From NCBI GenBank assembly GCA_013115125.1, contig JABANN010000025.1:1-64000 (forward strand): 64,000 nt of DNA, in the 5' to 3' direction. The notes under the pieces are model-generated. The model did no database searches. It was not told the DNA's origin and saw nothing but the letters and a program-made list of their open reading frames with translations. Source of the stretch: Perkinsus olseni. Its lineage: Eukaryota; Perkinsozoa; Perkinsida. Positions 22,637-32,373 of the stretch are shown here, piece after piece. Made by a program: the position numbers and the translations under genes. Numbering within the stretch: the stretch's first letter is position 1; each line of letters starts with the position of its first letter.

Positions 22637-23554
22637 ATGCAGGTGAACACAGAAGCTAGCAACACATCGGCCATGAGGCAGCTCAATCTCAAAAAGCAAA
22701 GAGTATCATAAAACTTCGCTCCGCTAGGGCCGATAAATCTCCACGTAGGTGTGCGAGTCAGCTCTTGAGCACAAGGAGGTCGACCTGTCTTGCGACAGCT
22801 CTGGACTGCTCGACCTTAAGGTCTCCACGGTGCTCAACGCGAACCCTGATTTCGGTGAGAAGCTAAGGTTGCTTCCATCTTTGCATGGCCCCTACCAGGT
22901 TCCCTGGCGGATATCTTGGCACCCAACACCGAGAACGCGGTGGTGAGCGATGCCGACCAGCAACTTCTAATAAAAGTACATCCTAGTCCAGTCGGGTTCG
23001 CTCCAGCCACTATACTCAGTTATCATTCCGCGAGCTCGTGCATGCGAAGTCGATCATCATAGGAGCTGACCATCCTCCACAGGGTGGAGAGGAAGACGAG
23101 GATTCCTATTCAGCCCCTATGGCCGTCAAGGTGGGCAACTACTGCACTACTCGCCGTTACACCTGTGCCGTTGCAGGTGTTCGCCAATCAGCCTGCCATG
23201 GACTTCAATGACATAGAGTCGGGGAGTGTGAGTCCAGGTATCGTCGTCATAGCGTTTCCCTTTCGCTCATTGTTTTCCTGGCACTAGGCGGTGAGTTTAC
23301 CCTGAGCTTCAGTAAAGGAGACGAAGAAATGCCTCTGATGCAGCACAAGTTCTCGGTGAGTGGTGGAGAGCGCTCGCCCGGCTGATCGATTTGAGTGTCC
23401 TGAACAACTATCTTCTCTCTTCTGCTAGCGGGTGAAGGATCTTGCTATATTCGTCGAAGACAATACGTGCCAGACGGAGTTCTCTTACATCAACCGACTT
23501 CGGGTGATGGGGTGCAAGGCGCCTACCTATCATTCTGAATACAAGAAACAATAA
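22637..23554 (+). CDS. PITH-domain protein (TXNL1 C-terminal domain type)
   Basis: PITH domains bind the 26S proteasome in thioredoxin-like 1. Six exons join in phase; the conserved part runs GLLDLKVSTVLNANPDFG, SLADILAPNTENAVVSDADQ, QLLIK, FRELVHAKSIIIGADHP, VFANQPAMDFNDIESGS, GEFTLSFSKGDEEMPLMQ, RVKDLAIFVEDN and SYINRLRVMGCKAPTYHSEY, with a TAA at 23552-23554. Introns are mostly 44-70 nt with clear pyrimidine-rich acceptors. No thioredoxin domain is present, so it is a PITHD1-like stand-alone domain. The start is inferred from an ATG at 22637 joined across an intron of about 106 nt; the first residues are the weakest part. Confidence 0.85.
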
Positions 23555-23703
23555 ACCGCGGTGAAGTGTCGCATTTGTCGTGTTTTGGCTAGTTTCATAC
23601 CGCATCCCTCGTCTTCCGAGTTCGTTGTAGTCACTGAATGCTCTGAGGTCGTGTGGGTGTATGAGAAGTCCCATGTCGCCATTCAGTAGTTGACAGTGTT
23701 GTG

Positions 23704-24542
23704 ATGTTCTTGGCTCGGGTAACCCCTCGACTCAGCGGCCTTGTTACTCCAGCAGCGGCCGTTACGCGCTCCACCACGATCCTCACCGTCAGGAAGGGTA
23801 CGTCTCCTGCGTGCTGCGGGTGGGAGATGAGGATTCTCAGGGCCCGACGTGGTGATCATGGGTGATGGTCAAGTAAGCCTTGGCGATATGATTATTAAAG
23901 ACAATGTTCGTAAACTGAGGCGAATCAACGACAACATCATTGCCGGTTTTGCTGGTAAGCTAATCGTAGTCACAGTAGTGTTGATCGCAGCCTGATTCAC
24001 ATCGTACAGGGTCCACGGCCGACTGCCTGGCCTTGATGGACAAACTCGAGGGGAAGCTGGAGGAACATCCTCAACAGCTTCTGAGGAGCTGCGTGGAGTT
24101 GGCTAAGATGTGGAGGACAGACAAAATCCTACGGCACCTGCAGGTGCGTACGACGTCTGCGCTTATCGCTGTACATTTCTGTGCTCAGGCTGTGATTCTC
24201 GTCGCCGATGAGAACATCACATTGGAAGTGACGGGCAATGGTGACGTGCTGGAAGCTAAAGACGGAATCTTTGCCGTCGGTTCGGGTGGACCCTACGCCT
24301 TGGGTAACTCAGTCTCTTCTCTGGCCTAGCGGTATTCCCGATCTCGTTCAGCCGCGGCGCGGGCGTTGATCGATACGGAGCTGACTGCTCATGAAATCTG
24401 CGAGAAGGCCATGAAAATAGCAGCTGGTGAGGGCCAGGTCTCCGCTGTTGTCCTATGCTCAGTACTGATTGTTTCAGATATATGCGTCCACACCAACCAC
24501 AACTTCACTGTGGAGACGCTGAAAACTGCGACGAAAGATTGA
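23704..24542 (+). CDS. hslV: Mitochondrial HslV-type proteasome-like protease subunit
   Basis: Peptidase of the HslUV complex; eukaryotic copies act in mitochondria. Six exons (23704-23797, 23841-23954, 24010-24143, 24189-24303, 24352-24426, 24478-24542) give 198 residues. An Arg/Ser-rich presequence ([16 protein letters not shown]) precedes [10 protein letters not shown], where the first Thr of TTI is the expected N-terminal nucleophile after processing. Conserved blocks are [59 protein letters not shown] and [13 protein letters not shown]. Introns are 43-55 nt. No HslU ATPase gene is in the window. Presence of an endosymbiont-derived protease fits several protist groups. Confidence 0.93.
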
Positions 24543-25280
24543 GCCCTTTCATGACTTGTTGATATCGTTTTTGGACTCAATGTGTTGTGTGCTCCGTAGT
24601 GTCCTTCATGAAGAGTGCCAAGTCTGGCTCGCGATCTTCGGCTTGCATAATCCCTAGCACGAAGGTGAATGGTGTCGCGAAAACGAGCAACATAAGACCC
24701 GATCAGAGTGGAATACCAAACGGCCGGCTGTTCCTCAATTATGAAAATTATAATGATGTTCATAATTATTAATTATAAAATTTTTCCTCGGTCAATTCAA
24801 AGTCGATGTGAACTTTTATAGAAAAGAATTCCATTTTCCGTGCCTTTCAACTTCACCCGAAAAAATACTTGACTTGATCGGGAAATTGTATATGCCTCTA
24901 GACGCTGGAGAGTAAAGAACTACTGGCGGATTGGAGGCCTTCCGAAAGCTGCTGGGCTTCTGGGCAAGACCATGTTCTCACGTATTGCTCCTTGAGGGCG
25001 CCAGCTAGTGAGCCTTCGCTCGGGTTAGACTGCCGCTAATAACAGGCCAGGAATTCACCCGTCAACGAGTGATGACTATCATAAGCCGTTGTGGCTCCGT
25101 GTGTTAGCGACTTCGACCCCTCCGCAGTGACCCGAGCTGAACTCAAAGACTGATGTATTCTGAAATGGACTGCTGCAGTGCAGAGCTCCGACGATTGAGG
25201 AGTAGCTTTGTTCTCGTTAAAGCTATTGGAAGTGGTAGTAATAGTGCTAGTAGCAGTTATGATGATGATCAGTAGTCAAC
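24543..25280. other. Intergenic region
   Basis: No supported exon. An AT-rich stretch with short inverted repeats lies at 24738-24785 (ATAATTATTAATTAT). The region separates convergent genes and probably holds two 3' UTRs. Confidence 0.4.
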
Positions 25281-25308
25281 TCATCCCCTGTTCGACTGCT
25301 GCTGCTGC

Positions 25309-25383
<75 letters not shown>

Positions 25384-28286
25384 CTCTGCACCACCATTTG
25401 CACCATCTGCGTAACCCAGTCGGATGGGGCCACCATGAGGTCCAAGAACGGCGCGCTGGCACGAGGGTTGGGCGACTCCTCGGGTGCAGGGAAAAGCTCT
25501 CTCAGAGGATGGAAACGGAAACTAGGACTCTTCCCAATACGCAGCGGCAGGTCAGGCTTCAAGTATCCCTCTGAAAACAGCAGACACAGCTGGGACTACG
25601 GCAAGAGCAGCGGCAACAGAACGTGGTTACCTTCAAACCATCTTCGCATAGCCTCCCTCGAGAAAGGCCCCTGGACGGTGTCCGACAAGTCTTTATAATA
25701 CCAGCCTCGTTCCGGTGCTGGCGCAAGTTTAGGGCGCTGTGGTGGGGGCGTCGATGGTGGAGTGGCAACCATTGGAGCAGGTGGAGGGACGGGAGGTGCT
25801 GCAGCAGCTACTGGCCGCACTGGGGAGGACCGTCTCGCTTCCCCGCGATCCGAGGAAGCTTCGCTGCTCTTGGCTTCGGGGGACGATTCACGACGACCGC
25901 CGCCATCACCCTTGCTGCTTGGATGTTTGCCTGCAAGTTTGATAATGTCAATCTCATGCTCATGCCCGGCGGCGGCCTACTTTTCTTCTCCGGTTTATCA
26001 CCGTAAGCAGCACGCTCTTCTGGCGGCAGATCCTCAAGATCAACTTCCCCTCTCAAAAGTGCGCTAAACAAGCCTCGACGACGCTCTTCCTCGTTAGAAA
26101 CCTCCTGAGATGATATGTGAAGTTCTCAGAAGCTGTACAACACCCTCGTGCCGTACCGTATTCCCTCCCTCACGACCACCGCTAGTCTCGCTAGTCTCAC
26201 TAGAATCAGGCTGAGGGGACCTGAGGAGAGTAGCATAACCGCTGAACACTCAGCAGAACTCCACTCACTTCCCCGGTGCCCGATAGGCCTTCGAAGCAAC
26301 TGGAGCTGGCGGTCCGTCCAATGCCGTCGCCAGTGCTCGAGGAGAGCTCGGTACGTCCTGAGGCAGATGGCGGTCTGCAGAGTATCACCCAATAACTCTA
26401 TTACATGGAAAGCAGTGGAAGGCTTCCACGTGGCGAAGTACAACTCATCAAACTCGTGGCGACAGATCAGACGACCTGAATGGGGCAAGACGGTGCAGAC
26501 GGGAGGGCAAGGCAGCGGGAGTCACCGTTATAAGAGTAGATGTCGATTTTATTATCAACGCGCATGCGAGGCCAAGTAGTGGCTGTAGAAAAGTGACGTC
26601 CATCAGGAGCCCAAACGCTGATCACCGGGCACTGAGAAGAGTAAGTAAGAATCCTACCGACCGGCAGCATGGACGGGGCCTACTTCTGCTCGGAGGCTTC
26701 CTACAACCTTGTACTCTGCCATATCCCAGAAGTCCATCTCGCCCGCCATGTTGCCGAAGCCGCCCACTACGGCGTACCGTCCGTAGCGATTCCAGCACAC
26801 CTGTCGTGTAACTCTTCACAGACGACGTGCCCGTCTCCCCATTACGGTGTTTCGTTTCGCCTTTCCCATGCTATGTACGGGCTTGAGAGTCCGCAGACTA
26901 GCCGAGCCGTCCTCCGGTCCCGAAGAGTCCGAGTCGGCCTGCTTGATGCTGCTGGTGCTGAGAAGGGCGGTTTCGGGAGGAATCCGGCCCGATATGAGGA
27001 TGAACTGCTCCTCGGGATCCTCGCCCTTGCCTGACCGTGGACGAGACTTGAAGCTCGAGTGAGGAGAGTGATACTATTACCCATTCTGTCCCCCCTGGCG
27101 TTTCCCGGACACCAACCGAGGTCGTGTATTGGGGAGTTGCATGCAACCCTCGAGACGACATTGGACACCATGTCGAAGAGGTAGAGCATGTTGGTGCCGT
27201 AGTACCTGAAAATGCGCGGTTCTCCTTTCACAATCAGAGAGTAGCATTCTCGGCTCACGTGCTCTTCCCGGATTCATCAACGTCCAAACTAAGCAGCCCC
27301 AAGAGCTTGGTCCCGGAGGCGTTCCAATAGAGGGTGACATCGTCGCCCTCGGGGAAGCTGTACGACAAAACGAAGTTTTTGGGATCGCTCAACCTTGCGA
27401 TGTGGACCTGGGGGAGAGGACGACAAGTATATCAGCCGCCGTCCCCAGCTGAGTCCTCGTACCGCAGGCTTCCTCTCGGATCCTCTCGAGACTACACAAG
27501 CTACCTTGGGCTCGCTCTCTACCTCTGAAATACATCAACGCAATCCCCCTTGGCAAACGAAGGGGGCGGTGGCCTACCTGGTCCCGAGGGCGACAACTCG
27601 ATCTGCTGGATGCCCGGGATGGTCTGCTCGTTGGTCGACGCCTTTCTCGAGTTCAGAACTTGCAGCTGACACAACACCAGCACATGGCTCGCTAGGCCCC
27701 CTCCCTCAGCCGTACGATATCGGCATCAGGTAGTATCCGAACGCAGTAAGCCTCGTCATCAGTCCACTTCATGGCTGGCCAGAGGTGCTTGTTCATCCTC
27801 TTCATGCGGCTCTCCACCGCCTTGCATCGCCCTGCTACACTCCAAAGGGCTAAATTGGGTAATTCACGCTTAGCGTCATACCGTTCAAAGGTGACCTGAA
27901 TTAAAATGGAACTTTCAGAAGAAGAGAGCTTCGCTCCGCTATTACCATATAGTTGGACAACGGAGAAAAGTAAAAATTTTTGAAGCCTTTGGAGTTGGGC
28001 TTTGCCACCATGATGATCTCCTTGTAGTCCTTGGTCGCGTCGTACACGGTGATACCGTTATCGTTGTTCATACAAGCACAAAGCGTGCCTGATAATGACA
28101 AGCGTGGGAGTCGAACCCGGGACCTAATGGATGACAAACCGCCGCATTACCATCTGCGTTCCAGTGGAAGCCTTCCGCGTTGGTGACGTGAGACCCTTCC
28201 AATGTGATGAGCTTCTTCAGCGACTTGCTGACGAAGTCGAAGCGGTATATCTCAACGCCGTTCTTACAAACCGCAGCAATATCCAT
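25281..28286 (-). CDS. EIF2A: eIF2A fused in frame to a GYF domain and polyglutamine tail
   Basis: The N-terminal part is the beta-propeller initiation factor 2A. In order it shows VEIYRFDFVSKSLKKL, NDNGITVYDATKDYKE, LWPAMKWTDDEAYCVRI, LYWNASGTKLLGLLSLDVD, YYGTNMLYLFDMV, VVGGFGNMAGEMDFWDM, VWAPDGRHFSTATTWPRMRV, HEFDELYFATWKPS and the family tail SKAYRAPG. Instead of ending there, exons continue in phase through an acidic linker (GLFSALLRGEVDLEDLPPEE), Pro-rich sequence, and the GYF signature GWYYKDLSDTVQGPF. It then ends with about 28 Gln and a TGA at 25281-25283. GYF domains bind Pro-rich ligands. Introns are mainly 45-62 nt. The start at 28286 lies close to the expected N-terminus; one short upstream exon may be missing. 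Confidence 0.85.
25305..25384. repeat. Trinucleotide repeat, CAA/CAG polyglutamine run
   Basis: About 26 uninterrupted GTT/GCT units on the plus strand read as CAA/CAG (Gln) codons in the minus-strand eIF2A-GYF gene, 3 residues before its end. Mostly CAA, with CAG units at the 3' side of the coding strand. Confidence 0.9.
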
Positions 28287-28394
28287 CTTAGAAGTCCGGA
28301 TTCGATAAAAGGAGTCAGAAAATTTACAGGGACTAAAAAGGACTTACTTCAACAAAAAAATAGAATATGCCCCGCCCCGGGATCGAACCGGAGA

Positions 28395-29045
28395 TCTCTC
28401 CAAGTTGGCTATCCGCTACTCAACAACAGCCAATCCCAGCGATACTGAATACTCTCATGAAGGCATGCTGGCTGCATCAATGGACTCCGCTGTGGGTCGC
28501 GCTGGGCCCTACAGAGAAAGGCTTGCCGAGAGTTCCTCGAACTACTTCTCACTTGTTCCTTGACAGCTTCTAGGGATGGCTGCCACTTCTCTCCAACCCT
28601 GTCCGTCTGAACGCACCACGTCGGGCACGCATCACCGAAGGAGTCGGGGTGAGCCTACTACCTGGCCAGAACCACCCGGAAGGCTCCTCCTTCTGAGCTC
28701 AGGCCGCCGTTCTGTCTTCCTCTGAAGACACCAACCGGCACCACGGCAGGGGTACTGCGGCATACCTGTTCAGTCGCACCGGCGATCGTCCATCTCCGAC
28801 CTTGGCTGCGGTCGGGGCAGCCAGGCCTGTGAACCGTGCAGAACTCGCTGTCTCCTTCCTGACAAGGAGTGTCTGAGAATATAGCAAGGAGGAGGGGCTG
28901 TTACCCTCGGAAAGGGACAGTAACCCTGGCGTCTGAGGACCCAAAAGGCGCAACCATCAGGATCCTTCTTACCAGCTCCACTACGACAGAGTGAGGAGCT
29001 CAGATACTCGGGGCGGATCAGCCTTACCGGTGGATCGAACAAAAT
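28395..29045 (-). CDS. Possible gene or upstream exons, unresolved
   Basis: The minus strand holds protein-like stretches such as VGEKWQPSLEAVKEQVRS (about 28600) continuing open to a TAG near 28395, and a Pro/Ser-rich frame at 28953-28699 ending SSEEDRTAA. They are not in one phase-consistent model. They may belong to a small gene between eIF2A and the 29142-31010 gene. A B-box-like element (CCGGTTCGATCCCGG, minus strand) lies at about 28374-28388. Confidence 0.25.
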
Positions 29046-29141
29046 CTCGATCTAGACTCTCTAGGGAAGCTACATCGAATACCATAAATTTGGTTAATGA
29101 AATGACACGGCTTCTCTGCCTTCTTCTCCGACACGGCGCCT

Positions 29142-31010
29142 AGCTCTGAAGAAACCCAATGACAAAAGACAACCACGAGGGTCGTCCACTACCCCTCTTT
29201 GCGCCAGACTCGTCCACTTCCTCTACACCTTCCTCGGGCCCTTCGCCATCCTCCTCTAGGAAAGCGATACGGTTAACCTTCTACATGGGGCGCTACAGTG
29301 CGGTCCCGAAGCGAGGCGCGGCCCGACATGCTGGGCCTTCCGAGCGTCCTCCGCCTCCAACTCCCGAATCTTCCGCACGAACTCGGACTCGGGCTTATGT
29401 CGAAAGAGATCTTCTCGGAGCTCCGCGCTGCTGCAATTCTAGAAAGACAAAAATTTCCTCGGCGGAGCGAAGCTGATACCCTCAAGCAAGGCCTCGGCGG
29501 CCTCCAATCTCCCAGATTGCCTGCTGGCCGAGGAGCTCTGACGGATGCTCTGCTGAGCATCTAACGTGAAGGACAATGCCAAGATGGATGCTCCCTAGAA
29601 CCACTACACTTTCCAACTTCTGGTCGGCCCAGGTTACTAGGCGGTCACGGTCTACAGGCAGCTCCATCGAAGGAAACCTTTCCTCCCCGAGCTCTCGTGA
29701 TAAGAATCTAGTGGATCACCCTTGCCTCACACAGAATAGGTCGAATAACTACTTAGCTACAGCGCAAACAGCATACTGAGGCAGTTGGACAAAGGCATCT
29801 TTGCCCCTGTCGGACGCCAGAGTAACATCAGGGAACACCACCTCGTCTTCTTCGAAAGTATGCCACTGGTCAGGTCCTTGGCAAAGGCCACTCTAGAAAG
29901 GGAGTTCAACCTACGCCCACGGTGCGACTACACGACCTGATCCATAGCACTCAGGATCTCTCGGGCAGCGTGCAGACCAGCGCCACCAACACCCATAATA
30001 GCTCGAAGATTCGCTGACAGGATGTCCTGTGGTTAGTCGTACCAGTAGCTGCAGTACAGTAGGAGTAGGTCTGCAGGACCAGGACGCTGAGATGAGGACT
30101 GTTCTTGAGTATCGTCATGACCCCTCCGTGAGATAGCTTCCCTTCTACTACTGGATCCATGAACACATGCTGTGTGCCTGTGTGCAAGTTTGCATACCAC
30201 TCCAAACCGAACTCTCACTCACCCAGCAACTTAGACCGCATAGCAGCTATATGAAAGAATATCTCGAGAGGGACTCTAGGGCCTCAAGCAACGACCGCGA
30301 CGCATACCTCACAGGCCAACCCCCAGGCCACCACCATCAACGACTCCGGCTTGATCTTGCACTCCTCGATCGCTCGAATGAAGACCTCCGCCTGCTGTCT
30401 GTAGGTGACCTCTAAGATGCCTAGCTACAACGCAGTCGGGGCTTCAGGCCCTCTACCTTGGAGAGATATAGGGTCCGCTTCCCTGGTGGAGGCCCAGTCA
30501 ATCTCAACGCCAAGAGCATTGACTCCAGCTAGGTCATGCAGGGCGGAGGCAACCTTCCACCATCCCACCTACCCCAGGCATACCATCACCCTCCCATCAT
30601 CTACCTACCCAATTCCGTTGTGAATCCTTCTCTGGCTGCGTGGGGCCCATGACGAAGATAACCTGTGAGAAAAGTCCGTAAACAGGACTCTCTGACGGAC
30701 TTACCGTTGGCCTTGGCTTGCTCTCTTCCTCATCCAGCAGCCGTAGCATCACATTAGCCCGAACGCCATCCTTGATCTCAACCTCTACAGTGTCACTCCA
30801 GCAACGGTTGAATTGCCTAAGGCTAGATAGTCCCGAAGCAGGTGGTGATGGTGGCCTACCTGAGCTCTCTGGTGGTGAGCTGGGCCTTACCGTAGGTCCT
30901 CACCAAGTTCCCAGCGACATCCCGACACTCTCGTCGTTCGCTGACCAGCATACCACTGCTAGCCTCTACCTCATACTGGGTGGACGGGCGTCGTGAGAGG
31001 AAGGACGTAG
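29142..31010 (-). CDS. Unrecognised multi-exon protein, faint alpha/beta-hydrolase resemblance
   Basis: Exons that join in phase on the minus strand are ERRECRDVAGNLVRTYGKAQ (about 30930), WSDTVEVEIKDGVRANVML (about 30770), VIFVMGPTQPEKDSQRNW (about 30640), VASALHDLAGVNALGVEIDW (about 30550), VTYRQQAEVFIRAIEECKI (about 30410) with SLMVVAWGLACE, FGLEWYANLHTGTQHVFMDP (about 30190), ANLRAIMGVGGAGLHAAREI, ERFPSMELPVDRDRLVTW (about 29660) and a C-terminal charged part, AELREDLFRHKPESEFVRK, ending near 29142. The strand order VIFVMG...ALGVEID...LMVVAWGLA recalls an alpha/beta-hydrolase core, but the nucleophile-elbow serine would be missing. That assignment is weak. The joins at 29480-29560 are unresolved. 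Confidence 0.45.
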
Positions 31011-31125
31011 AGCTGGCCATAACGGAGGCAAACTGAGCATCTTAAAACCGCCATTGGAAACACTCGAAGAATAAACAGCAATTTTCTGTGTAATGTAACA
31101 GGCCGAAAAGCACCACTGGTGGTAA

Positions 31126-32200
31126 TCACTTCTTTGCAGCTGCCTTCTTAGCAGCAGCCTCTCTCTTCTTTTTCTCAAGGATAGCCGCCTTCTCTGCCGC
31201 CTTGGCCTTCTCGATCTCCTCTATCTCAATCAGGTCTTGCTTGTCCTGTATCAGAGAGAATGTGGTGAGATCTATCGGCCCAATTGTAGCCTACCTCAGC
31301 TTCAAGGTCCCTACCGTCTTTGATGTACTCTTCTACGTATCCCACTACTGGATACCTAGAAGCAGGTAGGATAGTGAAGAGGCAAGTACTAGCTCTTACT
31401 TATCATGGAAGTGCTTGACCCAAGAGAGCAAGGCTTTTCTATACTGGACATTCTCCTTCTGAACTGCATCCCAATCCGTCCGATTGGCATCCTCGGCCTT
31501 CAATGAAAGCAGGCACATGGACACAGTGCAGTCCTGATAGAAAAACTGCAAAATTTCAAACAAGAGCCAGCGCAGCCCACCTTGCCCGCCCATATCTTAG
31601 CGTAATGCTCGCCCGGCACGCCGAGCATAGGGCTCTTAGTGACATCATAGACCTTTCCCTTAAGGCCCATGTACATCTTCTTATCGGCGTTATTACGACC
31701 ATCAAACCGCTGCAAAGCTGCGATGGAGTACACCAAGCGGCCCTTGTCATCCTTGTAGGGCTCGGGTATCGGAGCTGGACCTCGCTCCCGAGTCAGGTAC
31801 CTGCACACGGCAGGTCAACCTACATCTAGCTAGGGCCTTAAATCAAGCCAACGACCAGCGAGACGAGGAAGGAGCGTCGCTGGAGAATTCTCAAAGAGCA
31901 AAGAGAAGCGATGGAGTACCATCCTTGCCAGGTCTATTACCACATGAATCCAGCTCCCAGTATGCAGATAAGTGCAATCCAGAAGGGAAGGTAAGTGCTG
32001 TCGTAGAGCATGCTAGTAGAAACTAATAGGAACACTGACAACAACCTGCTTAAATCTCGGATGAAGTTCAAGAAGGCCGCGGTCAATATCTTGCTAACCT
32101 TGTAGATCTTGCCTTTCCTCAACGCTATGTGGCCAGCTGCTGCTGGGCCGCGTGTGGCCCCCTTCTTCGGCTTCAGTATTTGAGTGATCTCGGCTGTCAT
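31126..32200 (-). CDS. Membrane-associated progesterone receptor-like cytochrome b5-domain protein
   Basis: MAPR proteins bind heme through a cytochrome b5-like fold and sit in the ER or other endomembranes. Five exons (32200-31941, 31800-31581, 31533-31400, 31355-31295, 31245-31126) give 264 residues. A basic N-terminus (MTAEITQILKPKKGATRG) is followed by one membrane helix, LPFWIALICILGAGFMW. The b5-like domain then has LQRFDGRNNADKKMYMGLKG and KVYDVTKSPMLGVPGEHYAK, matching the MAPR start. YPVVGYVEEY ends the domain. The tail is a Lys/Glu/Ala-rich helix (EIEKAKAAEKAAILEKKK...) longer than in animal MAPRs. The introns are 140, 47, 44 and 49 nt. Confidence 0.87.
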
Positions 32201-32373
32201 CAGGCTATTATGAACCCATCACGGAGGAGCGCATAAATGGGCATTGCGGTACAAAGTTTGATATCTCTGCCCGGACCCCTGTATCACCTCACTTGCCCAA
32301 GCGAGATCGCTCTGCGTATCTTACGCCTCTCGTCAGCTTTCGATCTTGGGAGGTTAACCTCCTCTGTCCAACT

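Noticed and set aside
25208-25414. Plus-strand poly-Val and poly-Leu ORFs
   Set aside because: They are other-frame readings of the polyglutamine repeat of the minus-strand gene.
28374-28440. A genuine tRNA gene on the minus strand
   Set aside because: The T-arm pairs well but no matching acceptor stem or D-arm could be folded; kept only as a B-box-like element.
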